A program made the translations under genes and the position numbers. Shown here piece by piece: positions 47,576 through 55,098 of a stretch of 64,000 bases of DNA. The stretch spans positions 4,464,001 to 4,528,000 of the forward strand of contig NZ_CP064653.1 of the NCBI RefSeq assembly GCF_015711015.1, read 5' to 3'. Under the pieces are notes generated by a model. That model had not been told where the DNA came from. It was given only the letters and a program-made list of their open reading frames with translations, and ran no database searches. How positions within the stretch are numbered: position 1 is the stretch's first letter; the number at the start of each line of letters is the position of its first letter. This DNA is from Methylomonas sp. LL1. Lineage in GTDB: Bacteria; Pseudomonadota; Gammaproteobacteria; Methylococcales; Methylomonadaceae.

Positions 47576-48010
47576 ATGTCAAAAAACACTCAAGCGACGT
47601 TTTATTTTATTGTCGAGCCTTCAAGGCAAATCAAACGCGTATTTGACGGCTTACATGCTTTCGCGGTTTTGGCTTGTTTTCTGAACAGCCTACAGTTTGT
47701 AAATCAACTGATCATGGCGGTTATGGTTACCGCGTTTTGGCTGTTTGGGACTTTCAGTAGAAAAACTGCCTCTGTTTATCTGAGTTATACTGTCAACAAA
47801 GGTTGGGAGGTGGCTTTGGATGGGTATAATTATCGGAGTGCAATGGTTTTGGGAACAACTGTAATCGCCAGTAGCGCGATTTTTTTGCATTTCAAGATGG
47901 ATGGCCAGTCGAGTAGGTCTCTGCTGATAGCGCGGGATTCGATGCGGGCCAGTGATTATCGCCGCTTGATGGTCAGACTTAAACTTTCGGGATATAGTCA
48001 GGGTCGATGA
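47576..48010 (+). CDS. YgfX-like membrane protein
   Basis: A 144-residue protein with two adjacent N-terminal membrane helices (about 28-60) and a C-terminal soluble segment. The end, SLLIARDSMRASDYRRLMVRL, resembles the closing motif of YgfX/CptA (LAADSMDEAEWRDLRRIL form). YgfX proteins are linked to the SdhE flavinylation factor and to cytoskeletal toxicity. SdhE is not next to it here. Divergent from ygfZ with 34 bp between starts; overlaps the following HDOD gene by 4 bp. Confidence 0.6.
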   Translation: MSKNTQATFYFIVEPSRQIKRVFDGLHAFAVLACFLNSLQFVNQLIMAVMVTAFWLFGTFSRKTASVYLSYTVNKGWEVALDGYNYRSAMVLGTTVIASSAIFLHFKMDGQSSRSLLIARDSMRASDYRRLMVRLKLSGYSQGR

Positions 48011-48873
48011 ACGAAAATACCAAACAATCAGTTCAACTGCGGATCAACAAGCTCAAGAGTCTACCGGCCTTGCCCGAAGTCAGCGTGAAAATTTTGGAGG
48101 CTATCAACGATCCCCAAATCTCGATCGAAAAACTGGCGGACATTTTGTCGTTGTCGCCTGGATTGGTGGCGCGTTTATTGGGTTTGGCTAATTCGGCATA
48201 TTTTGGGCAGTCGCGTCAAATCAATGATTTGCGCGCTGCTATCGTGCAAGTTTTGGGTTTGCAGTTGGTAAAAAGTTTGACGGTGGGTATTGTGTTGAAT
48301 GTGCAGCTCGATACCAGTCGATGCAAAAATTTTGATACCAAATCATTTTGGATGCATTCTCTAATGACGGCGGTGGCCGCGCAAAAGTTGGTGGGAACCT
48401 GTGGCTGGGACGCCTTGCCTACTTCCACCGTTTATACCAGTGGCTTGTTATTGGATATTGGGGTGCTGGTGGTCGCTTATTTATTTCCGGATGAATTGGA
48501 TCGTATTTTGGCCGCGGGAGCAGGCGGCTATTTTCAAGTCGGCAAGAATATTAGTCACGAATTGGATCAAAGTCACTATCATATTGGTTATATCCTGCTG
48601 AAGAGGTGGCAGTTGCCGGCAGTCTACCAATCGGTTCTGCAACATTTCGACGATATTGAGTTGTCGGGCGCGGAAGCCGAGCTGATTAGTTTCTTGAAAG
48701 CTAGTCGGCTGATTTGTGGTTTGATTCTGGATGAAGGGGATGTTGACGCGGACCGTCTTGTTCAGGTTGCCGAACAGGTTATGCTGCCATTAGAACATCT
48801 GTCCACGGTTTTTTATGAGCTGGTTGCAAACAAAGAAAATGTACAAAAACTTGCCGAGGTGATGGGGCGTTGA
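48007..48873 (+). CDS. HDOD-domain signalling protein (second)
   Basis: A 288-residue HDOD protein (domain about 12-215) with LPALPEVSVKILEAINDP, LLGLANSAYFGQSRQIN and the degenerate HD region TSGLLLDIGVLV. It overlaps the YgfX-like gene by 4 bp and its stop overlaps the start of a GAF-GGDEF gene. It is therefore likely to be translated with, and perhaps to act on, the diguanylate cyclase. Confidence 0.88.
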   Translation: MNENTKQSVQLRINKLKSLPALPEVSVKILEAINDPQISIEKLADILSLSPGLVARLLGLANSAYFGQSRQINDLRAAIVQVLGLQLVKSLTVGIVLNVQLDTSRCKNFDTKSFWMHSLMTAVAAQKLVGTCGWDALPTSTVYTSGLLLDIGVLVVAYLFPDELDRILAAGAGGYFQVGKNISHELDQSHYHIGYILLKRWQLPAVYQSVLQHFDDIELSGAEAELISFLKASRLICGLILDEGDVDADRLVQVAEQVMLPLEHLSTVFYELVANKENVQKLAEVMGR

Positions 48874-50072
48874 TGAATCAGGGCGGTTTAGTTTTAAAAA
48901 GTAAGGAATGGGCCGGTAGTGGTGTGCAGGATTTAATTCTTGACTTGGTGAGTGCCTTATCGGCATTAAAGTCGCTTTCTGAAATCAGTTGCGAGATGGC
49001 TGACGAGAAAGCCGTTATCAGGCGGGCGTTGTCCGGTTTGCTGCACAATCAGGATATGGAAAGGTGCTCGTTTTTTATTGTCGACAGTGACGGCATGTTA
49101 ACAAATGTTACCGGGCTGAGTATTGTCGATGCGCCGGAAGAGGATGTCTCCTGGACCGCGAAACCGCTACATTTCCGCATGGGCGAAGGAATTATTGGCA
49201 TTGCGGCAACCACGGGCGAAATACAGCATAGCCATAATTGCGCCGAAGACTATCGATTTAGCCAGGCTGGAGACCAGGCATACACGCCCGGTTCGATTAT
49301 TTGCGCGCCGGTTTATACCTTGCATAATGTTTTGATTGGCGTTTTGAACGTTTCCCACCCGCAACCTAATTTTTTTTCCGATTGGCATGTGCGGCTGCTG
49401 GAGGTATACACCAATATTCTGGGGCAGCTGATCACCAATCGGCGCTTGTTTCAGCAAATGGAAAGTCAGATTGTGTTCAGAACGGCTGAGTTGGAGCGTT
49501 TGGTCGAGGAAACCCGTCAATTAAAAGACCATTACGCCAGTATGTCGATGCATGACCAACTGACGGGCTTACATAATAGGCGCTATTTTTATGACCAGGT
49601 CGAATTGGCGCTTGCGCAACATAAACGTTACAAATATCCATTTTGCCTGTTGATCATGGACATTGATCATTTTAAAGCGATCAATGATAGGTTCGGTCAT
49701 ATTTTTGGTGACAAAGTGTTGGTTTCCGTTGCGCAGACATTGAAAAACGAGGTCCGCAGTACGGATATTCTAGTGCGTTTTGGAGGCGAGGAATTTGTGG
49801 TCATTTTCGCCAATACCTGTTGTGACAACGGCAAAACCTTCGCCGAACGGATTAGGCAACAAATCAAAGCCTTGAGTTGGGATGTGGATAATGAAAATGT
49901 GCAACTGACCTTGAGTATCGGTTTGTACTGCGTGTCTCCGGATTGCTCTGAAACGGAGCAAAACTTGGGTATCGATCAAATTATTCATTATGCCGATACC
50001 GCCTTGTATGAAGCTAAGGCGAAAGGCAGGGATAGGGTTGAAGTATCCGGTGTCTGTTTGCCCAAGGATTAG
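48873..50072 (+). CDS. GAF-GGDEF diguanylate cyclase
   Basis: A 399-residue soluble protein: GAF-like sensor (about 45-200), a short coiled coil and a GGDEF domain (about 220-390). The active site RFGGEEF is intact, and an RxxD inhibitory site (RSTD) precedes it by five residues, so it should make cyclic di-GMP and be product-inhibited. The start uses TGATG overlap with the HDOD gene. The signal bound by GAF is unknown. Confidence 0.93.
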   Translation: MNQGGLVLKSKEWAGSGVQDLILDLVSALSALKSLSEISCEMADEKAVIRRALSGLLHNQDMERCSFFIVDSDGMLTNVTGLSIVDAPEEDVSWTAKPLHFRMGEGIIGIAATTGEIQHSHNCAEDYRFSQAGDQAYTPGSIICAPVYTLHNVLIGVLNVSHPQPNFFSDWHVRLLEVYTNILGQLITNRRLFQQMESQIVFRTAELERLVEETRQLKDHYASMSMHDQLTGLHNRRYFYDQVELALAQHKRYKYPFCLLIMDIDHFKAINDRFGHIFGDKVLVSVAQTLKNEVRSTDILVRFGGEEFVVIFANTCCDNGKTFAERIRQQIKALSWDVDNENVQLTLSIGLYCVSPDCSETEQNLGIDQIIHYADTALYEAKAKGRDRVEVSGVCLPKD

Positions 50073-50338
50073 TTTCTGCTCTGATCGCCCTTACTTCGGT
50101 AGTCCTGAATATCGATAGTCAGGGCTGCAATGAGCTTGCTCGGGGCTGGCCGTTGTCTAATGCGAGCAAATTGCATTTCTAAGCTCGGCAATTGCAGGGC
50201 TGTACTGATAACATTTCAAGCCTTGAATGCGAAGGCGCCGTGTTTTGGCTGGTGGACATTTTGTCTCGCCCTTGTATAATCCAGCCCTTTTTGGTACCGG
50301 ATTTCTTTCGGAACCCACCACATCCTAAGATAATTAAT

Positions 50339-51430
50339 ATGGCACTACACTGCGGAATCGTTGGCTTACCCAACGTCGGCAAATCGACTTTGTTCAATGC
50401 GTTAACCAAGGCCACTATTGCGGCTGAAAATTATCCTTTTTGCACCATCGATCCCAATGTGGGGGTGGTGCCGGTGCCCGATCCTAGAATGGATAAACTG
50501 GCTGAAATCGTCAAGCCTGAGCGCGTACTGCCGACGACCATAGAATTTGTCGATATTGCCGGGTTGGTAGCGGGGGCTTCCAAGGGCGAAGGTTTGGGAA
50601 ATCAGTTTCTGGGCAATATTAGGGAGACTGATGCGATCGTGCATGTTGTGCGTTGTTTCGAGGACGACAATGTCGTGCATGTTGCCGGCAAGGTCGACCC
50701 GGTCAACGATATCGAAGTGATTAACACCGAGTTGGCTTTGGCTGATATGGCCTCTGTCGAAAAAGCCCTGCAGAAAACGGCAAAGGCTTCCAAATCAGGC
50801 AATAAGGATGACTTGGCTAGAAAACAAATACTGGAACAAGTTTTAGAGCATCTGAATGCCGGCGAGCCGGCCAGGACGTTGGGATTAACGGAAGATGACG
50901 TCAAGTTGATCAAGGAATTATGTCTGATCACACTGAAACCGACGCTGTACGTAGCCAATGTACAGGATGATGGATTCGAGAATAACCCAATGTTGGATAA
51001 TGTCCGAGTATTCGCGGAAAAGGAAGGTTCCAAAGTCGTTGCGGTTTGTGCCGCGATTGAAGCTGAAATCGTTCAGCTTGATGATGCGGAAAAACAAGAG
51101 TTTCTGGACGATTTAGGGCTGGAAGAGCCCGGTTTGAATAGAGTGGTGCGGGCTGGTTATGAGTTGTTGAATCTATCTACTTATTTTACCGCCGGAGTCA
51201 AGGAAGTCAGAGCCTGGACTATTCCGGTTAATGCAACGGCCCCGCAAGCCGCTGGCGTCATCCATAGTGATTTCGAAAAAGGCTTCATACGAGCTGAAGT
51301 TATAGCCTATGAAGATTTTGTGACGTACAAAGGTGAGCAAGGTGCAAAGGATGCGGGTAAATGGCGTCTTGAAGGTAAGGACTACAAGGTACAAGACGGT
51401 GATGTGATGCATTTTAGGTTTAATGTTTGA
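50339..51430 (+). CDS. ychF: Redox-regulated ATPase YchF
   Basis: A 363-residue Obg-related P-loop NTPase of usual length. G1 GLPNVGKS is at 8-15 and the start of the switch region follows; the C-terminal TGS domain ends [13 protein letters not shown]. YchF prefers ATP over GTP and binds ribosomes, modulating stress responses. The ATG at 50339 gives the conserved N-terminus [11 protein letters not shown]; the longer frame from 50192 is not supported. Confidence 0.96.
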   Translation: MALHCGIVGLPNVGKSTLFNALTKATIAAENYPFCTIDPNVGVVPVPDPRMDKLAEIVKPERVLPTTIEFVDIAGLVAGASKGEGLGNQFLGNIRETDAIVHVVRCFEDDNVVHVAGKVDPVNDIEVINTELALADMASVEKALQKTAKASKSGNKDDLARKQILEQVLEHLNAGEPARTLGLTEDDVKLIKELCLITLKPTLYVANVQDDGFENNPMLDNVRVFAEKEGSKVVAVCAAIEAEIVQLDDAEKQEFLDDLGLEEPGLNRVVRAGYELLNLSTYFTAGVKEVRAWTIPVNATAPQAAGVIHSDFEKGFIRAEVIAYEDFVTYKGEQGAKDAGKWRLEGKDYKVQDGDVMHFRFNV

Positions 51431-51479
51431 CAATCAATATCGGCCTTTTTATAATGCCGGCTCTTAAACAGTTTTCAGT

Positions 51480-51557
51480 GGCGATATAGCTCAATCCGGT
51501 TAGAGCGCGGGATTCATAACCCCGAGGTTCCAGGTTCGATCCCCGGTATCGCCACCA
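51480..51557 (+). tRNA. tRNA-Met (anticodon CAT)
   Basis: The cloverleaf is complete: acceptor GGCGATA/TATCGCC, D-arm GCTC/GAGC, anticodon loop TTCATAA, T-arm CCAGG-TTCGATC-CCCGG and an encoded CCA. G1:C72 pairing argues against initiator tRNA. A lysidine-modified Ile(CAT) tRNA is an alternative. Its 3' half is the integration site of the element that follows. Confidence 0.9.
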
Positions 51558-51602
51558 TTTAATTCAAGGACTTAGGTTTTGCCTAAGTCCTTTTTTTATG
51601 CC
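51512..51602 (+). repeat. attL: 91-bp direct repeat (tRNA side)
   Basis: From the anticodon loop (ATTCATAACC...) through the tRNA 3' end and its terminator to ATGCC, 91 bases are identical to 59187-59277. This is the attachment sequence, with the intact tRNA kept at this end next to the integrase. Confidence 0.92.
51568..51597 (+). terminator. tRNA terminator
   Basis: GGACTTAGG pairs perfectly with CCTAAGTCC and is followed by seven T. The identical sequence occurs at the far end of the element, since the duplicated attachment block includes it. Confidence 0.9.
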
Positions 51603-51605
51603 TGC

Positions 51606-51624
51606 GGGACACTGGCGGGACACT
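51606..51624 (+). promoter_or_regulatory. Candidate integrase arm sites, left outer pair
   Basis: GGGACACT occurs twice, 11 bp apart (51606-51613 and 51617-51624), just inside attL. The same pair is found inside attR at 59053-59071. Confidence 0.5.
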
Positions 51625-51677
51625 TCAAGATAAAAAACCACAACAAACCGCAAAATAACAGGCCGGATTTTTATCGA

Positions 51678-51716
51678 AAAACGCGCCTACCCCGCACCAG
51701 CTAAAACCGCTAAATT
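51678..51716 (+). repeat. 39-bp repeat, copy 1
   Basis: Thirty-nine bases from AAAACGCGCC to CGCTAAATT are identical to 57281-57319, near the other end of the replication gene. The 474-bp stretch from the tRNA to the integrase contains this, the arm sites and AT-rich DNA, but no gene that I recognise. Confidence 0.9.
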
Positions 51717-51782
51717 CATCCCAAACCAACACTTCATAAGACTGGCTAAAAATAGCCTAATAGACCGCCTTTTATTTTCAAA

Positions 51783-51799
51783 TGTCCCAGCAATGTCCC
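51783..51799 (+). promoter_or_regulatory. Candidate integrase arm sites, left inner pair
   Basis: TGTCCC occurs twice, 11 bp apart, in inverted orientation to the outer pair. This fits recombinase or excisionase arm sites. Confidence 0.45.
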
Positions 51800-52031
51800 A
51801 TATTTGTCATGTCAATAATAAAGTAAATATTTAACAAACAGTTATATGATATAAGCACGGGATATATTATCCCGTATTGCTGTTTTTTGCGTGTTGTTGT
51901 AGTATTTCACCGAAACAAAAAAAACGGGCCTGGAAGTGCTACCAACACCGCCAAGCCCTAACCACAACTTAACAAGCAAGGTTAAGCAATGGCTACCACA
52001 AATTATACCGCCATTGCCCCAAGGGGATTAC

Positions 52032-53096
52032 ATGGCAACCATCGAAACGCGCACCACCGACACTGGCGATAAATCCTATCGCGTTAAAGTCCGGTTGAAA
52101 GGCTACCCGGCACAATCTGCAACATTTGACCGGCTGACCGATGCCAAGAAATGGGCGGCGGCTACCGAGTCTGCAATCAGGGAAGGCCGACACTTCAAAG
52201 CCGCAGAAGCTAAAAAACACACCTTGGCGGATATGATAGACCGCTATCTATCCGGCGTTAACCTCTCTAAAGAGCAAGACGAGCATATAGGCTTACATTT
52301 AAGACGCTGGAAAGATGAAATCGGTTTTATGGTGCTTGCCGATGTTCAGGCGGACACCATCACCCAGGTTAAGGACAAGTTGCTTAATGAAACTGTTCGA
52401 ACTGGAAACAAGCGCAGCCCGACCACCGTACTTAAATATATGGCCTCACTAAGTACCGTCTTTACCACGGCGGTTAATGATTGGAAATGGCTTGAAGATT
52501 CGCCATTGCGGACAATCAAAAAGCCGAAACCTGCGCGGGGCCGGGTACGTTTTCTGGACGATGATGAGCGGCAACGATTCTTGAACGCCTGCAAAGACTC
52601 AAGCAACGAATGGCTTTATCTGTGCGTCATTCTGGCGCTGTCTACAGGTATGCGACAAGGTGAATTGATGGGCCTGAAATGGCCGGACGTAAACCTTAAA
52701 GACGGTTTCATCATTCTGCACGAAACCAAAAACGGCGAACGGCGGCGCGTTCCTTTAGCCGGTCACGGCCTGGAACTGTTGCGGGAACATGCCAAGGTTA
52801 GGCGGCTTGATACTGATTTGCTATTCCCCGGAACCATCCACACACACAAGCCGATAGATTTACGCAAGCCCTTTGAAAATGCGCTAGCAGCGGCAGAAAT
52901 AAAAGATTTTCATTGGCACGACCTTAGACATTGCACAGCGTCTTACCTAGCCATGAACGGCGCAAGTTTGGCCGAAATTGCCGAAGTCTTGGGACACAAA
53001 ACCTTAGCCATGGTGAAGCGTTACGCCCACCTATCAGACGGCCATGTAAGCAACGTGGTCGCCAGTATGAACGCTAAGATTTTCGGGGGTGCGTAA
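52032..53096 (+). CDS. int: Tyrosine integrase
   Basis: A 354-residue phage-type integrase. An N-terminal arm-binding domain (about 1-65) and a SAM-like core-binding domain (about 70-155) precede the catalytic domain (about 170-350). Catalytic residues are visible: Arg in STGMRQGELMGLKW, HxxR in WHDLRH, and the closing His and Tyr in LGHKTLAMVKRYAHLS. It should recombine the 91-bp repeats. AAGGGG precedes the ATG at 52032; the longer frame from 51936 is less likely. Adjacent to the tRNA, as in most tRNA-borne islands. Confidence 0.95.
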   Translation: MATIETRTTDTGDKSYRVKVRLKGYPAQSATFDRLTDAKKWAAATESAIREGRHFKAAEAKKHTLADMIDRYLSGVNLSKEQDEHIGLHLRRWKDEIGFMVLADVQADTITQVKDKLLNETVRTGNKRSPTTVLKYMASLSTVFTTAVNDWKWLEDSPLRTIKKPKPARGRVRFLDDDERQRFLNACKDSSNEWLYLCVILALSTGMRQGELMGLKWPDVNLKDGFIILHETKNGERRRVPLAGHGLELLREHAKVRRLDTDLLFPGTIHTHKPIDLRKPFENALAAAEIKDFHWHDLRHCTASYLAMNGASLAEIAEVLGHKTLAMVKRYAHLSDGHVSNVVASMNAKIFGGA

Positions 53097-54145
53097 TGGA
53101 TGACATTAACTGGAATGACTGGCTAAACCGAGAAGAAATAACGATTGATGATGCTCTATGGCTATCAATGTCAGCACCGATTAGACCGCCCGGAACTAGT
53201 TTTCCTGAAACATCCTTATTTGATGACGAATACAAAGAACGGAGAGAAATAGCAGAGTCTTGGAGAAAAAAAGGGCTGCTACCGGGAAAGATAAAATTCG
53301 AAGAAAAAGACCGAGACTGGTACATAAAGCCTTTAATATTTTTTCGTCTTGCAAGGGATATTGAATGGCTTAATCCTCTAAATTCTGAGCATGACCCGAT
53401 ATTCAATTATTTAGAGAAAATGGATAAATCGGAAAGGAAAATATCCGAGAAGGCCCATATTCAGCGTTTAACTGACTTTGTGAATAAATCGCCAAAGTCG
53501 TTAGATTCTGATTCGATTGCTGAATTATGGGCAGCCATGCCCGGCGAATCTTACGAAAATAAACCGTTTTGGCAAATTCGCGACGATTACAAAAAACAAA
53601 TTGAAATTGCTGTTATTGGCGGCGAACTGGAAGCGGTTGTGGAAATCCGCGAACCGGGGTTTGATGATGGGTATAAAGAGATAGCCGATAAAAACCGAAT
53701 TAGAAAAATAAAGGATGGTTGGTTAAATGGAACTTTCGTTAGGTTCACCATATACCGTGAACAGTTCGAAGAATGGTTGAAAAAATCAAAGCAATGGCCG
53801 GTTGTCGATAGTTGCTTGCTGTTCAGTTGGTTTGACTCGGAGCCGAAAGCCGAAGTGGTTGTGGATGATGTTAGACAAGTAACAGAAAGTGGCAATCAGC
53901 GTTATGAAAGAGAGTTAAAGCAAGGTTTGCGGGAAATATGGGTTAAAGAAGGTAGGCCGGAAATGAAAGCTTTTTTCCCAAACCAATTAAAAAAATATGT
54001 TAATCAATCTGGCAGCCCCATAACCGAAGTTTATACAGCTGGGAAAGATGCCGGTTTTGCTTTTAAATTGAGCACCGGGACTACTGGAAATAGAACAAAA
54101 AAGACACTTTCAAACTATGTCAGCGAATTTAAGAAAACGCCATAA
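53096..54145 (+). CDS. Unknown 349-residue protein of the element
   Basis: The start overlaps the integrase stop (TAATG), so it is co-translated. Composition is highly charged (Lys/Glu/Asp/Trp-rich) and AT-richer than neighbouring host genes. There are no membrane helices or recognised motifs. Possible short repeats of Trp-containing segments (WNDWLNREE, WLKKSKQW) are seen. The C-terminal region (RQVTESGNQRYERELKQGLREIWVKEG onward in pieces) may be a small DNA-binding or regulatory domain. Function unknown. Confidence 0.6.
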   Translation: MDDINWNDWLNREEITIDDALWLSMSAPIRPPGTSFPETSLFDDEYKERREIAESWRKKGLLPGKIKFEEKDRDWYIKPLIFFRLARDIEWLNPLNSEHDPIFNYLEKMDKSERKISEKAHIQRLTDFVNKSPKSLDSDSIAELWAAMPGESYENKPFWQIRDDYKKQIEIAVIGGELEAVVEIREPGFDDGYKEIADKNRIRKIKDGWLNGTFVRFTIYREQFEEWLKKSKQWPVVDSCLLFSWFDSEPKAEVVVDDVRQVTESGNQRYERELKQGLREIWVKEGRPEMKAFFPNQLKKYVNQSGSPITEVYTAGKDAGFAFKLSTGTTGNRTKKTLSNYVSEFKKTP

Positions 54146-54292
54146 CAAAACACTGTCAATAGCAAAAACTGGGCAAAATTCCCTATAGCAATCCCGGCTA
54201 TGTTCCTAGTTTTCCCGACTGGGAAATCGGGAAAAAACAGGGTTTTAAATGCTTATCGTCGTAATGTTGCGGCGATAACTGGAGCATTGAAA

Positions 54293-54493
54293 ATGCCTGT
54301 TTTATCAACTGTTAATCAATTCACAGATAAGCATCAAGCCTTCACTAAGGGCGGCTTACGGGCGCTCATTTTCAACGAGAACAGCAACGGACTTGCCAAA
54401 GCTGGCGCGGTTGTCCGGCTAGGTAGAAAAGTCCTAATTGATGAAGCCAAGTTCTTTGCTTGGGTTGAGTCACAAAACGCGGGGGCTGCATAA
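54293..54493 (+). CDS. Excisionase-like small DNA-binding protein
   Basis: A 66-residue protein resembling the AlpA/excisionase-like proteins of satellites and islands: FTKGGLRALIFN (helix-turn-helix) then GAVVRLGRKVLIDEAKFFAWV (wing and final helix). It probably controls excision or early transcription. The ATG at 54293 has GGAG upstream; the longer frame starting at 54200 is doubtful. Confidence 0.7.
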   Translation: MPVLSTVNQFTDKHQAFTKGGLRALIFNENSNGLAKAGAVVRLGRKVLIDEAKFFAWVESQNAGAA

Positions 54494-54751
54494 ATGAAAC
54501 TGTCCCCACGAGAAAAGAGAGTAATCAACGCATTATCTAATCACCCGATTATGCGGGAAAACCTGGACACTATCGCCGGATGTTCAAACGGGCCTGAGCT
54601 GGTGGCAGGATTACGCCGTAAGGGTTTATCTGTCCCCTGTGACCGCGTAGAGCGTTACGACAAGGACGGCAACGCTTGCTATCCGGGCCTTTACAGTTTT
54701 ACCGCCGAAGATAAGCAGGTTGTTCGCGATTGGATGAAAGGCGCGCAATGA
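54494..54751 (+). CDS. Small HTH-like protein, unknown
   Basis: An 85-residue protein that starts directly after the preceding stop (TAAATG). The N-terminal half (SPREKRVINALSNHPIMRENLD) looks like a winged-helix recognition fold, and the C-terminal half is Tyr/Asp-rich. The stop overlaps the next start (ATGATG). Probably a regulator of the element. Confidence 0.6.
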   Translation: MKLSPREKRVINALSNHPIMRENLDTIAGCSNGPELVAGLRRKGLSVPCDRVERYDKDGNACYPGLYSFTAEDKQVVRDWMKGAQ

Positions 54752-55098
54752 TGACTAACCAAAGAAAAGCCGCCCGGTACAGCAATACCCAAGCGGCCAG
54801 AAAGCAAAATTTGAATGCTGATTATATCAAGCAAACCCTGGCCCCGCGTGACCTCTACCGCCACGAGTTGCCCGGCGCGCCACTTAAAAAACATGGCTGG
54901 AATGATGGCGGCCTTTGTCCATTCCATAGCGACAATAAGCCCGGCTCTTTCCGCGTCAATCTGGCAACCGGCGCTTATAAATGCTTTGCGTGTGGTGCGG
55001 CTGGTGCTGATGTAATCGCCTTTGCCATGGCCTTGTATGGGCTTCAATTTGTCGAAGCCCTGGCAAAGTTGGCCGATGATTGGGGACTTGCATGGTAG
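54748..55098 (+). CDS. CHC2 zinc-finger primase fragment
   Basis: A 116-residue protein with the zinc-ribbon of DnaG-type primases: CPFHSDNKPGSF followed by YKCFACGAAGADVIAF (C-x2-H and C-x2-C ligands). It lacks the catalytic Toprim domain, which lies in the next gene. Together they replace a full primase, as in P4-like elements. The start at 54748 overlaps the previous gene; its stop overlaps the next start. Confidence 0.85.
   Translation: MMTNQRKAARYSNTQAARKQNLNADYIKQTLAPRDLYRHELPGAPLKKHGWNDGGLCPFHSDNKPGSFRVNLATGAYKCFACGAAGADVIAFAMALYGLQFVEALAKLADDWGLAW

Noticed and set aside
51480..51557. Initiator tRNA-fMet
   Set aside because: The first pair is G1:C72 and the anticodon stem lacks the three consecutive G-C pairs in the initiator arrangement.
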